From Burkholderia latens (GTDB lineage Bacteria > Pseudomonadota > Gammaproteobacteria > Burkholderiales > Burkholderiaceae), in NCBI RefSeq assembly GCF_001718795.1, contig NZ_CP013438.1, forward strand, positions 1,860,001 to 1,924,000: a stretch of DNA of 64,000 bases, given 5' to 3'. Positions 17,790 to 25,727 of this stretch are shown here, in pieces. Every line of letters starts with the position of its first letter. Within the stretch, counting starts at the first letter, position 1. The notes below the pieces were generated by a model. The model saw only the letters and a list, made by a program, of their open reading frames with translations. It did not search any database and had not been told where the DNA came from. Made by a program: the position numbers and the translations under genes.

Positions 17790-18761
17790 TTATGCGCCCC
17801 ACACGTCCTTGAACACGCGCACCCAGTTCTCGCCCATGATCTTGCGGATGCGGGACTCCTTCCAGCCGTGGCGTTCCATCGCCGCGGTCAGGTTCGGGAA
17901 TTCGCCGATCGTGCGGATGCCGTCCGGGTTGATCACCTTGCCGAAGTTCGTCAGCTGGCGATAGCGGCCCTTGTCGTGCGTGAGCATGTCGAAGAACTCC
18001 TTCGCATAGTCCTGCGTAAAGTCCGTGCCGATGCCGACCGCGTCCTCGCCGATCAGGTTCACGACGTAGTCGATCGCCTCGATGTAGTCGTCGATGTTCG
18101 CTTCGATCCCGCGCTTCAGGAACGGCGCGAACATCGTCACGCCGACGAAGCCGCCGGCGTCGGCGATCTCCTTCAGCTGCGCGTCGCTCTTGTTGCGCGG
18201 GTGTTCCTTCAGACCTGACGGCAGGCAGTGCGAGTAGCACACCGGCTTCTTCGAGAACGCGATCGCTTCCGACGACGTGTTGCCGCCCACGTGCGACAGG
18301 TCGACCATGATGCCGACGCGATTCATCTCGGTGATCACCTCGCGGCCGAAGTCCGACAGGCCGCCGTCGCGCTCGTAGCAACCGGTGCCGACGAGGTTCT
18401 GCGTGTTGTAGCAGAGCTGCACGACGCGCACGCCCATGTCGGCGAACGCCTCGATGTAGCCGAGGTTGTCCTCGAACGCGTGCGCGTTCTGGAAGCCGAG
18501 GATGATCCCGGTCTTGCCTTCCTTCTTCGCGCGGAAGATGTCGTCGGTCGTGCGCACCAGCGTCAGCAGCTCGCTGTTGTCGCGGATCTTCTTCTTCATC
18601 ACGCCGATGTTGTCGACGGTCTTGGTGAAGTTCTCCCACACCGACACCGTGCAGTTCGCGGCCGTGATGCCGCCGCGGCGCATGTCCTCGAACACCGGCT
18701 TCTCGAACTTCGAGATGTTCAATCCGTCGATGATGATGCTGTCCTGATGCAGCGTGCTCAT
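17790..18761 (-). CDS. M19 (renal dipeptidase)-like protein of the betaine cluster, with altered metal site
   Basis: A 323-residue TIM-barrel protein of the M19 membrane dipeptidase family. Conserved blocks are MVDLSHVGGNTSSEAI and KPVCYSHCLPSG, which retain the two later zinc-ligand histidines, and EHPRNKSDAQLKEIADAGG. The usual N-terminal DGHND motif, whose His and Asp bind zinc, reads DGLNI (L14, I16) here. The protein is therefore unlikely to be a standard dipeptidase. Homologues sit beside dgcA in Pseudomonas betaine loci. It lies between the V4R gene and glyA on the same strand, so a role in sarcosine/dimethylglycine turnover is plausible but unproved. Confidence 0.85.
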   Translation of the reverse strand: MSTLHQDSIIIDGLNISKFEKPVFEDMRRGGITAANCTVSVWENFTKTVDNIGVMKKKIRDNSELLTLVRTTDDIFRAKKEGKTGIILGFQNAHAFEDNLGYIEAFADMGVRVVQLCYNTQNLVGTGCYERDGGLSDFGREVITEMNRVGIMVDLSHVGGNTSSEAIAFSKKPVCYSHCLPSGLKEHPRNKSDAQLKEIADAGGFVGVTMFAPFLKRGIEANIDDYIEAIDYVVNLIGEDAVGIGTDFTQDYAKEFFDMLTHDKGRYRQLTNFGKVINPDGIRTIGEFPNLTAAMERHGWKESRIRKIMGENWVRVFKDVWGA

Positions 18762-18803
18762 ATCTGCCTCTCGCTCCAGTCTCTGCTGTGTGTGGGTCGT
18801 CGA

Positions 18804-20078
18804 TCAGTAAATCGGGAAGCGCTCGCAGAGCGCGAAAATCTCGCGGCGCACGCGCTGTTCGGTCGCGCGGTCGCCTTCCGGATTCGCGCGCAGCGCGTCG
18901 AATACTTCGAGAATCAGGCGGCCGATCTCGCGGAACTCGGCCACGCCGAAGCCGCGCGTCGTGCCGGCCGGCGTGCCGAGGCGGATGCCCGACGTGACGG
19001 TCGGCTTCTCGGTGTCGAACGGAATGCCGTTCTTGTTGCAGGTGATGCCCGCGCGTTCCAGCGCCTGCTCGACCGGCGCGCCCTTCAACCCCTTCGGGCG
19101 CAGGTCGACCAGCAGCAGGTGGTTGTCGGTGCCGCCGGTCACGAGATCCACGCCGCCCGCCTTCAGCACTTCACCGAGCGCCTGCGCGTTCGCCAGCACG
19201 TTGTCGATGTAGGTCTTGAAGTCGGCGTGCAGCACTTCGCCGAACGCGACTGCCTTGCCGGCGATCACGTGCATCAGCGGGCCGCCCTGCAGGCCGGGGA
19301 ACACGGCCGAGTTGATCTTCTTCGCGATCTCCTCGTCGTTGGTGAGCACGAAGCCGCCGCGCGGGCCGCGCAGCGTCTTGTGCGTGGTCGACGTGACGAC
19401 GTGCGCATGCTCGACCGGATTCGCATGGCGGCCCGCGGCGATCACGCCGGCGATGTGCGCCATGTCGACCATCAGTTTCGCACCGACGCTGTCCGCGATC
19501 GCACGGAAGCGCGCGAAGTCGAGCGCGCGCGGATATGCGGAGAAGCCGGCGATGATCAGGCTCGGCTTGTGCTGGTGCGCGAGTTCCTCGACCTGGTCGT
19601 AGTCGATGCGCATCGTGTCGCGGTTCACGCCGTACTGCACCGCGTTGAACCACTTGCCCGACAGCGCCGGCTTCGCGCCGTGCGTCAGGTGGCCGCCGGC
19701 GTCCAGCGACATGCCGAGCACCGTGTCGCCCGGCTTCGCGAGCGCGAGCATCACCGAGCCGTTCGCCTGCGCGCCCGAGTGCGGTTGCACGTTCGCATAG
19801 CCTGCGTTGAAGATCTGCTTCACGCGCTCGATCGCCAGCGCTTCGACTTCGTCCGCGAATTCGCAGCCGCCGTAGTAGCGCTTGCCCGGATAGCCTTCCG
19901 CATACTTGTTGGTCAGCACCGAGCCTTGTGCCTCGAGCACCGCGCGCGACACGATGTTTTCCGACGCGATCAGCTCGACCTGCGACTGCTGACGCTCGAG
20001 TTCCTTCAGGATGGCGCTGCGCACCGGCGCGTCGCGTTCGGCGAGGGGCTGCGAGAAGAAAGGCTGGGTGTTCGACAT
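18804..20078 (-). CDS. glyA: Serine hydroxymethyltransferase
   Basis: A 424-residue PLP enzyme interconverting glycine plus 5,10-methylene-THF with serine plus THF. It matches E. coli GlyA (417 aa) in length and blocks: [35 protein letters not shown], and the PLP-lysine motif [15 protein letters not shown]. In this locus it completes betaine use by converting glycine from sarcosine to serine and recycling one-carbon units. This is probably a second, pathway-dedicated copy (as GlyA1 is in Pseudomonas); that is inference. It is the most upstream gene of the minus-strand series, divergent from gbdR. Confidence 0.96.
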   Translation of the reverse strand: MSNTQPFFSQPLAERDAPVRSAILKELERQQSQVELIASENIVSRAVLEAQGSVLTNKYAEGYPGKRYYGGCEFADEVEALAIERVKQIFNAGYANVQPHSGAQANGSVMLALAKPGDTVLGMSLDAGGHLTHGAKPALSGKWFNAVQYGVNRDTMRIDYDQVEELAHQHKPSLIIAGFSAYPRALDFARFRAIADSVGAKLMVDMAHIAGVIAAGRHANPVEHAHVVTSTTHKTLRGPRGGFVLTNDEEIAKKINSAVFPGLQGGPLMHVIAGKAVAFGEVLHADFKTYIDNVLANAQALGEVLKAGGVDLVTGGTDNHLLLVDLRPKGLKGAPVEQALERAGITCNKNGIPFDTEKPTVTSGIRLGTPAGTTRGFGVAEFREIGRLILEVFDALRANPEGDRATEQRVRREIFALCERFPIY

Positions 20079-20141
20079 AGTGCGTCCGTGACGAAGAATA
20101 AAGGGCGTAAGACCGAAGCTCGAGGCCTGCCGTACCTGGAT

Positions 20142-20159
20142 TCCAGTGCATCCAGTGCA
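20142..20159. repeat. Tandem 9-bp direct repeat upstream of glyA
   Basis: TCCAGTGCA occurs twice head-to-tail (20142-20150, 20151-20159), 64 bases upstream of the glyA start. AraC-family proteins such as GbdR bind direct repeats, so this is a candidate activator site. No comparison with a verified GbdR site was possible. Confidence 0.4.
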
Positions 20160-20356
20160 AGGCTGCCGACGGCTCTATTCTTGTCGTTCGGATTTTCGGC
20201 GGATTGATGAATTTAGACGCGTTCTTTGCCTTTTCCGCCATGCGCGTCCGTTTTGTACAAGTGACCGGTCGTGCTTTTTCGGATGACCAAGAAAACCGTC
20301 CGCCGCGGTTCGCCCATGGACAGGCACTTCGCCGGTGCCTGTGCTGCGCGTCGGGA

Positions 20357-20387
20357 GTGCAGCGCAGCCCGCTTACGGTGCAGCGCA
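20357..20387 (+). promoter_or_regulatory. Pair of 10-bp direct repeats, candidate enhancer sites for a sigma-54 activator
   Basis: GTGCAGCGCA occurs exactly twice, at 20357-20366 and 20378-20387, offset by 21 bp (two helical turns). They lie about 75-105 bp upstream of the predicted sigma-54 start, the usual distance for NtrC/CbrB-type activators. Which activator binds is unknown. Confidence 0.5.
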
Positions 20388-20402
20388 ACATCGCCCGCAC
20401 GT

Positions 20403-20417
20403 CCATACAACGTATGG
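20403..20417. promoter_or_regulatory. CCATAC-AAC-GTATGG palindrome upstream of gbdR
   Basis: A perfect 6-bp inverted repeat with a 3-base spacer. A further GTATGG half-site overlaps the -24 element at 20433-20438. It may be an operator, but it is short. Confidence 0.35.
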
Positions 20418-20435
20418 AGCTAGGGTTTAGCCGTA

Positions 20436-20450
20436 TGGCACGCTTGTTGC
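20436..20450 (+). promoter_or_regulatory. Sigma-54 (-24/-12) promoter of gbdR
   Basis: TGGCACG-CTTG-TTGC matches the sigma-54 consensus TGGCACG-N4-TTGC at every specified base, with GG (20437-20438) and GC (20449-20450) separated by 10 bases. The predicted start is about 20462, leaving a leader of about 63 bases before gbdR. In Pseudomonas gbdR expression is known to depend on NtrC and CbrB, both sigma-54 activators, which fits. Confidence 0.85.
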
Positions 20451-20524
20451 GCTCGCTCACACAATACGGCAGCCCGATCCGTGCCTCGGGCCAAAAGCTA
20501 TTAGAGATTCAAGGAACGCTCCCC

Positions 20525-21556
20525 ATGTCGCCCGACCGCACAGCGTCGCTGTCTCACTTCGCGTTCATGCCTTTACCGAACTTCACGATGATCGCGTTCA
20601 CGAATGCGATCGAGGTGCTTCGGATGGCGAACTACCTGAGCGGACAGCCGCTCTACCGCTGGTCGGTGATCAGCCCGGAAGGCGGCCCGGTCACGGCGAG
20701 CAACGGGCTCACGGTCGACACGGGGCCGGCCGAGTGCGCGGGGCAGCCGGATATCGTATTCGTCTGCGGCGGCGTGGACGTGCAGCGCGCGACGACGCCC
20801 GCCCATCTGTCGACGCTGCGCCGCTTCGCGCGCGCCGGCATCCCGCTCGGCAGTCTGTGCACGGGCACGTATGCACTCGCGAAGTCGGGGCTGCTCGCGG
20901 GCTACGCGTGCGCGATTCACTGGGAGAACATGTCGGCGCTGAAGGAAGAGTTTCCGGACACGCGCTTCCTGAAGGAACTGTTCGTGGTCGATCGCGACCG
21001 CATCACGTGCACCGGCGGCGTCGCGCCGCTCGACATGATGCTGAACCTGATCGCCGCGCGCGTGGGCACCGCACGCGTTACGCAGATTGCCGAGCAGTTC
21101 ATCGTCGAACACGTGCGCGATACCAGCGCGCAACAACGGATGCCGCTCGTCGCGCGGCTCGGCTCCGCGAACAAGTCGCTGTTCGAAGTGATCTCGCTGA
21201 TGGAGAACAACATCGAGGAACCGCTGTCGCGCGAGGAACTCGCGCGGCTCGCGAACATGTCGCAGCGCCAGCTGCAGCGCCTGTTCCGCGAGCACCTCGG
21301 GATGACGCCGACGCACTACTACCTGACGCTGCGGCTACGGCGCGCGCGCGAACTGCTGCTGCAGACCGACATGTCGATCATGCACATCACGATGGCGTGC
21401 GGCTTCCAGTCGGCGTGCCACTTCAGCAAGAGCTATCGCGACGCGTTCGGCGTCGCACCGACGCGCGAACGCCGCAAGCAGGTCGCGCCGCTCGCGCAGG
21501 GCGCGGGGACGCCGACGCCGACCCCGGCGTTTCAGACGCATATGGCCCACGCGTGA
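20525..21556 (+). CDS. gbdR: GbdR, GATase1-type AraC-family activator of betaine catabolism
   Basis: A 343-residue regulator with an N-terminal DJ-1/PfpI-like domain (residues 10-175; FAFMPLPNFTMIAFTNAIEV, then GSLCTGTYALAKSGLLAG with the conserved elbow Cys) and a C-terminal AraC HTH pair (RLANMSQRQLQRLFREHLG; MACGFQSACHFSKSYRDAFG). GbdR responds to glycine betaine or dimethylglycine and activates gbc, dgc, glyA and transport genes. The ATG at 20525 has AAGGAA upstream; an in-frame extension to 20204 crosses the promoter and was rejected. It is divergent from the gene set it would control and ends 24 bp before a terminator. Confidence 0.92.
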   Translation: MSPDRTASLSHFAFMPLPNFTMIAFTNAIEVLRMANYLSGQPLYRWSVISPEGGPVTASNGLTVDTGPAECAGQPDIVFVCGGVDVQRATTPAHLSTLRRFARAGIPLGSLCTGTYALAKSGLLAGYACAIHWENMSALKEEFPDTRFLKELFVVDRDRITCTGGVAPLDMMLNLIAARVGTARVTQIAEQFIVEHVRDTSAQQRMPLVARLGSANKSLFEVISLMENNIEEPLSREELARLANMSQRQLQRLFREHLGMTPTHYYLTLRLRRARELLLQTDMSIMHITMACGFQSACHFSKSYRDAFGVAPTRERRKQVAPLAQGAGTPTPTPAFQTHMAHA

Positions 21557-21580
21557 AGCGAGCGTGATTGAATATGAAGA

Positions 21581-21601
21581 GCGGCCGTCACGGCCGCTTT
21601 T
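21581..21601 (+). terminator. Rho-independent terminator after gbdR
   Basis: A perfect 7-bp stem GCGGCCG / CGGCCGC with a TCA loop is followed by TTTT. It also lies just beyond the 3' end of the converging discoidin-domain gene. Confidence 0.8.
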
Positions 21602-21610
21602 CATTTGCGC

Positions 21611-23023
21611 TTACGATCCCCACACCTGCATTTCGTCGAGCGAATATCCCCACTGCGTCGCCCGCTTGGTCCCGAGCATCCGCACGTAGCGCCCCTGCGC
21701 GTTCAGGTTCGGCAGCGTAACGTGACCGTACGACACGCCGTTGTTCGTCGAGTAGACCGTCGTCCAGTTCACATTGTCGTTCGACGTCTGGATCTGATAG
21801 ACGAGCGCGCCGGCATCCCAGTAGAGGTCGACGCTGCTGATCTTCTTCACCGCCCCGAGATCGACGGAGATCCATTGCGGATCGACGCCCGCGCCTTCTG
21901 GCGAATCCCAGCGCGTGCTGGTCGTGTTGCCGTCGAACGCCTTGTCGGCCGTGAGCGTCGCGTTGTAGCTCGCCGATGCGGCAGCAGGACGCCCTTGCGA
22001 CAGCAGGGTCGGCTGCGCGCTCGCGGGGCCGCCGTAGTAATTCGACCCAAGCTTCGCCTTGTTCGAATCGGCATTCACGCCGAACTGCGACAGGCTCCAG
22101 CGCTGGCCCGTCGTCACGTCGCCGACGTAGAGCTGATAGCCGCCCGCCGTCGTCGACGAGAAGAACACGTAGTTCGTGCCGCTCACCGGCGCCGGATCCG
22201 AGTTGTTGCTCATGCAGTCGTTGACCGGCAGCACATTGGGCGTCGATGCCGGATCGGCGGTCTTCGCGTAGATCTGGTCGGCGCCGCCACTGTCCTTCCA
22301 GCGCGCGTAGAACACCATGCCGTCCGCGCGCACGATCGGGTAATAGGTCTGTAGCCCGGCAGGATGATCGAATACCGCTGTCGCGCCGGTCGCGATCGTG
22401 CGCTTCATCAGGCCCATGTTCGACCCGGTGCCCGTCGCGTAGTACACGGCGCTCGCGTCCGGCGCGAGGAACGGCATCGAGTATTCGGCGCCGGCCGGCG
22501 CATTGGTCAGGCTCACGACGGACGTGAATACCGGCCCCGCACTCGTGTACGACAGCGTGCCCTGCTTCACGTCGCCGTTCTGCTTGAACACGAGCGTCTT
22601 GCCGTCCGCGCTGAACTTCGGATCCTCGTTGCGCGTCGCGCCGGTGCTGTGCGTCAGGTTGACGGGCGCCGTGCCCGCCCCGAGCTGCAGCATGAACACG
22701 TTCCACGCACCGTTGCTGATGCCCATGAATGCGAGCCACTTGCCGTCGGGGCTGAACACGCCGTTCATCGGATCGGTGATGCCCCAGCTGCTCTTGCTGA
22801 GTTGCGTGAGCGTATGCGCGGAGAAATCGTACAGGAACAGCTGGCTCGTACCGTCGCCGTACTTGACGTAGCTGTGATAGACGAGTTTGCCGGTCAGTGC
22901 GGCGGGGAACGACGCGTTCGACTGAGTCGGAGGATTGCTGATGCAGGCTGCCGATGCGGTGCTGCTGAACAGATGGGCCGCGATGCCGGCCACGATGGTC
23001 ACGGCGAGGAACTTCAATTTCAC
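21611..23023 (-). CDS. Secreted protein: TolB-like beta-propeller repeats plus C-terminal discoidin (F5/8 type C) domain
   Basis: A 470-residue exported protein starting at GTG 23023, preceded by GGAAG. The signal peptide is KLKFLAVTIVAGIAAHLFSS followed by TASA. Residues 40-300 carry PD40/TolB-type repeats (GVFSPDGKWLAFMGIS; DPKFSADGKTLVFKQNG; PFLAPDASAVYYATG). The last about 140 residues are an F5/8 type C (discoidin, CBM32-like) fold, with DKAFDGNTTSTRWDSPEG and YVRMLGTKRATQWGYSLDE. Such modules bind carbohydrates, so a cell-surface or environmental glycan-binding role is likely. No catalytic residues are evident. An in-frame ATG extension to 23224 is rejected because it lacks a signal peptide. 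Confidence 0.8.
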   Translation of the reverse strand: MKLKFLAVTIVAGIAAHLFSSTASAACISNPPTQSNASFPAALTGKLVYHSYVKYGDGTSQLFLYDFSAHTLTQLSKSSWGITDPMNGVFSPDGKWLAFMGISNGAWNVFMLQLGAGTAPVNLTHSTGATRNEDPKFSADGKTLVFKQNGDVKQGTLSYTSAGPVFTSVVSLTNAPAGAEYSMPFLAPDASAVYYATGTGSNMGLMKRTIATGATAVFDHPAGLQTYYPIVRADGMVFYARWKDSGGADQIYAKTADPASTPNVLPVNDCMSNNSDPAPVSGTNYVFFSSTTAGGYQLYVGDVTTGQRWSLSQFGVNADSNKAKLGSNYYGGPASAQPTLLSQGRPAAASASYNATLTADKAFDGNTTSTRWDSPEGAGVDPQWISVDLGAVKKISSVDLYWDAGALVYQIQTSNDNVNWTTVYSTNNGVSYGHVTLPNLNAQGRYVRMLGTKRATQWGYSLDEMQVWGS

Positions 23024-23315
23024 GCTGGTTACTTCCGGGTAGGTTGACGAGGGTCGAGGACGCCGTGCCGAGGTCCCCGCACACTGAGCGGGGTCACGGA
23101 TCCGGGGAGCGGGCCGCGTGAAATTCCATATCGGTCGGACGTCGGGAATGAAACTTGCGGAGGATGCCGGTTCTGTCGTCTGAAGAAAAGGATCAGACGG
23201 GCGCCGGAACGTGCGGATCAGCAATCGGTGGTGCGGCGATTGGGGGCGGGATTGAACGCGACGAACGCCGTGCTACTCTTTTTTTCAGCGACGGCCTGCG
23301 GGCCGGAGGGCAGGC

Positions 23316-24737
23316 ATGAAGCGATACGCGGAGCTCGCACAGATGATTGCCGACGCGATCCGGCGCGGCGACCTCGCGGCTGGCGCGCGCATTCCCACGG
23401 TGCGCGCGGCTTGCCGTGCGTACCGTGTCAGCCCTTCCACCGTGTTTCGCGCTTACTACACGCTGGAAAGCGAGGGATTGATCACGGCGCGCGCACGCTC
23501 CGGTTATTTCGTTTCGAACCTTCACGACAAACGCGTGCGGGCAGATCACGACGTGCCGCGCAAGCCGGGGGCGGCCCAAACCGGCGACGACGGTGCACTG
23601 TTCCAGCTGGCCGACTCGCTCAAGCGCGACGACATCGTGCCGCTCGGTTCCACGTTCGCGAGTTACTCGCTGTTTCCAATGAGCAGCCTGTGGCGGTTCG
23701 CGGCATCGGCGGCCCGCAACATGGACCGCGCGAAACTGCTCGCCGGGCTGCCGCCGGGGCACGAAGCGCTGCGTCGCCAGATCGCATCGCGCTACCTGAA
23801 TGCGGGGGCGTCGTTGCCGATGGACGAGATCGTCATCACGACCGGCGCAGCCGAAGCGCTGACGCTGTGCCTGCAGGCGCTCACGCGGCCGGGCGACATC
23901 GTCGCGATCGAACGCCCGGCGTTCCCCGCGGTGCTGCAGACGGTGCAGCGGCTGCACCTGAAGGCCATCGAAATCCCGGTCGATCCGCGCACCGGGCTCG
24001 ATCTCGACGCGCTCGCCGACGCGCTCGACACGCATCCGGTGCGCGCATGCTGGTTCATGACGTCGTTCCACAATCCCACCGGCGCGACGTTGCCCGACGA
24101 GCGCAAGCACGCGCTGGTCGATCTGCTCGCGACGCGAAAAATACCGCTGATCGAGAACGACGTGTATGGCGAACTGCACTTCGGCCCGACGCCCACCCGC
24201 CCCGCGAAACTGTACGACGACGACGGGCTCGTCCTTCATTGCGGCTCGTTCTCGAAATGTCTCGCGCCCGGTTTCCGCGTCGGGTGGGTGGCGGCCGGCC
24301 GTTATGCGAAGCAGGTCGGTCATGTGAAGAACGCGAGCGCGCCGGCGGCGGACGTGCCCGCACAACTGGCCATCTCGAGTTACCTGCGCAATGGCGCGTA
24401 CGACCGCTTTCTGCGCCGGCTGCGGCGCAATCTGGCCGCGCATCAGGCGCAGATGCTGGCGGCCGTTCGCGCGTATTTTCCGTCCGACACCCAGGTGTAT
24501 GCGCCGCGCGGCGGCTATTTCCTCTGGATGGAATTGCCGCCGCACGTCGATGCGATGCGATTGTTCGACGAAGCGATGGAGAACGGCGTGAGCGTTGCGC
24601 CCGGCCCGATCTTTTCCGTGACGGGCGCCTTTCGCCGTTATGTCCGGCTGAACTATGGCCGGCCGTGGACCCCTGCCGTCGAGGACGCGATGCGAACCAT
24701 CGGTACGCTCGCGCGGCAGCAACAGCAAACGAGGTAG
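23316..24737 (+). CDS. MocR-type regulator: GntR HTH fused to PLP aminotransferase-like domain
   Basis: A 473-residue protein with an N-terminal GntR winged HTH (residues 1-68; RIPTVRAACRAYRVSPSTVF) and a fold-type I aminotransferase domain (from about 95). PLP-binding residues are present: N253-P-T-G, D282-V-Y-G and Lys314 in CGSFSKCLAPGFRVGW. MocR proteins usually act as PLP- or amino-acid-responsive transcription factors rather than aminotransferases. GGAGGG precedes the ATG. It is divergent from the discoidin gene (292 bp) and followed after 8 bp by a zinc-ribbon protein, either of which may be a target; this is inference. Confidence 0.9.
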   Translation: MKRYAELAQMIADAIRRGDLAAGARIPTVRAACRAYRVSPSTVFRAYYTLESEGLITARARSGYFVSNLHDKRVRADHDVPRKPGAAQTGDDGALFQLADSLKRDDIVPLGSTFASYSLFPMSSLWRFAASAARNMDRAKLLAGLPPGHEALRRQIASRYLNAGASLPMDEIVITTGAAEALTLCLQALTRPGDIVAIERPAFPAVLQTVQRLHLKAIEIPVDPRTGLDLDALADALDTHPVRACWFMTSFHNPTGATLPDERKHALVDLLATRKIPLIENDVYGELHFGPTPTRPAKLYDDDGLVLHCGSFSKCLAPGFRVGWVAAGRYAKQVGHVKNASAPAADVPAQLAISSYLRNGAYDRFLRRLRRNLAAHQAQMLAAVRAYFPSDTQVYAPRGGYFLWMELPPHVDAMRLFDEAMENGVSVAPGPIFSVTGAFRRYVRLNYGRPWTPAVEDAMRTIGTLARQQQQTR

Positions 24738-24745
24738 CAACGACC

Positions 24746-25573
24746 ATGCGAGTCATGCCCAACCGGAAGGTCCGCACACGCGACACGCTGCGCGGCGCGC
24801 TATCTTTGCGTGCCGACGTGCGCGGCGCCGTCAGCCAGCGCTGCCGGCAGTGCGGTTTCATGGCGTTTCGCGCGCGCAAGCGGTGCCCCGTCTGCGGACT
24901 GGGGAACTGGCCGTTCGCGCCACTCGGCGACGCGCGCTACGACACGCAGCCGGCCCCCCCGATGCATGCGCCGCACCCGCCGCAACCCGCGCCGACCTGG
25001 TCGTCGCGCGTCGCGGCCGCGGTGCGCGGCGCGGCGCAACGGCGGCCGCGCGCATCCAGCGCGCCGCTGCTGAGCATCCTCACGCTCGTGCTGATGGTCG
25101 GCGGTTACGTGACGTTCGACCGGATGTGCCGAGCCGACCCCGTCTGTCGAGGCCAGGGTGCGCGGGACGCGGCAACGATCAACGCCGGTGCGCATGCGGC
25201 GGATGCAACGCCGACGCAGCCGGTCGCGCCCCCACCCGTGCTTCCATTGCGCGCCCCGGCCGACGCCGCGCGCGCAACCGAGGGCGAGCCGGCACAGGTG
25301 GCCGCCGCGGCGCCCGTTGCCGATACCGGCACGCCCGCACGCGCGAGCGGACACGCGGCTGCCCGCACGTCGGCGCGCGCGGCGACGACGCTCGCTCGAC
25401 ATGCACCGCAGGTTCGCGGGCCGGACAGCGTACGCAGCGGCATGCGCGTCGCCGACTGGAAAGGCGCCGCTCGCCGCCCGCACCCGATCCACCGCGTGAG
25501 CATGCACGCTCGCCACAAGCATCGCGCCGTGGCTACCGAGATGCAAATGGCCGAGCTCTACCGCGGGCATTGA
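24746..25573 (+). CDS. Hypothetical membrane protein with N-terminal zinc ribbon
   Basis: A 275-residue protein not recognised as a named family. Residues 32-51 contain CRQCGF and CPVCGL, spaced as a C4 zinc ribbon. A single hydrophobic helix follows at about 111-125 (APLLSILTLVLMVGGYVTF). The C-terminal 140 residues are Ala/Pro/Arg-rich and probably disordered, with a His-rich ending. A GAGGT ribosome binding site overlaps the end of the MocR gene, so it is probably cotranscribed. The long low-complexity tail is common in high-G+C genomes, so the start is firmer than any function. Confidence 0.6.
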   Translation: MRVMPNRKVRTRDTLRGALSLRADVRGAVSQRCRQCGFMAFRARKRCPVCGLGNWPFAPLGDARYDTQPAPPMHAPHPPQPAPTWSSRVAAAVRGAAQRRPRASSAPLLSILTLVLMVGGYVTFDRMCRADPVCRGQGARDAATINAGAHAADATPTQPVAPPPVLPLRAPADAARATEGEPAQVAAAAPVADTGTPARASGHAAARTSARAATTLARHAPQVRGPDSVRSGMRVADWKGAARRPHPIHRVSMHARHKHRAVATEMQMAELYRGH

Positions 25574-25671
25574 ACGCGCGGCGTGCACCGGTTCCATTTC
25601 TTGAACGGCACGCCGCGATCGGGATTCATCGATAGCGACGCCGCACGCTGTCGCTTCGCAGCGCCCACAGC

Positions 25672-25706
25672 AAAAAGCGGGCGGCGCCGCTTCCGGCGCC
25701 GCCCGC
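25672..25706 (-). terminator. Rho-independent terminator of fdhA
   Basis: A perfect 13-bp stem (25677-25689 with 25694-25706) and CTTC loop is followed, reading the minus strand, by TTTTT (25672-25676). It lies 21 bases after the fdhA stop. Confidence 0.88.
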
Positions 25707-25727
25707 TGCTTGCGTGCCGTTCGTGCG

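Larger units (their letters stand above)
20079..20524. other. 446-bp divergent intergenic region between glyA and gbdR
   Basis: No gene is supported here; small ORFs on both strands lack ribosome binding sites. It contains the glyA-proximal tandem repeat, two 10-bp direct repeats, a CATAC/GTATG palindrome and a sigma-54 promoter for gbdR, listed separately. A TTGTACAA palindrome lies at 20253-20260. Confidence 0.8.
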
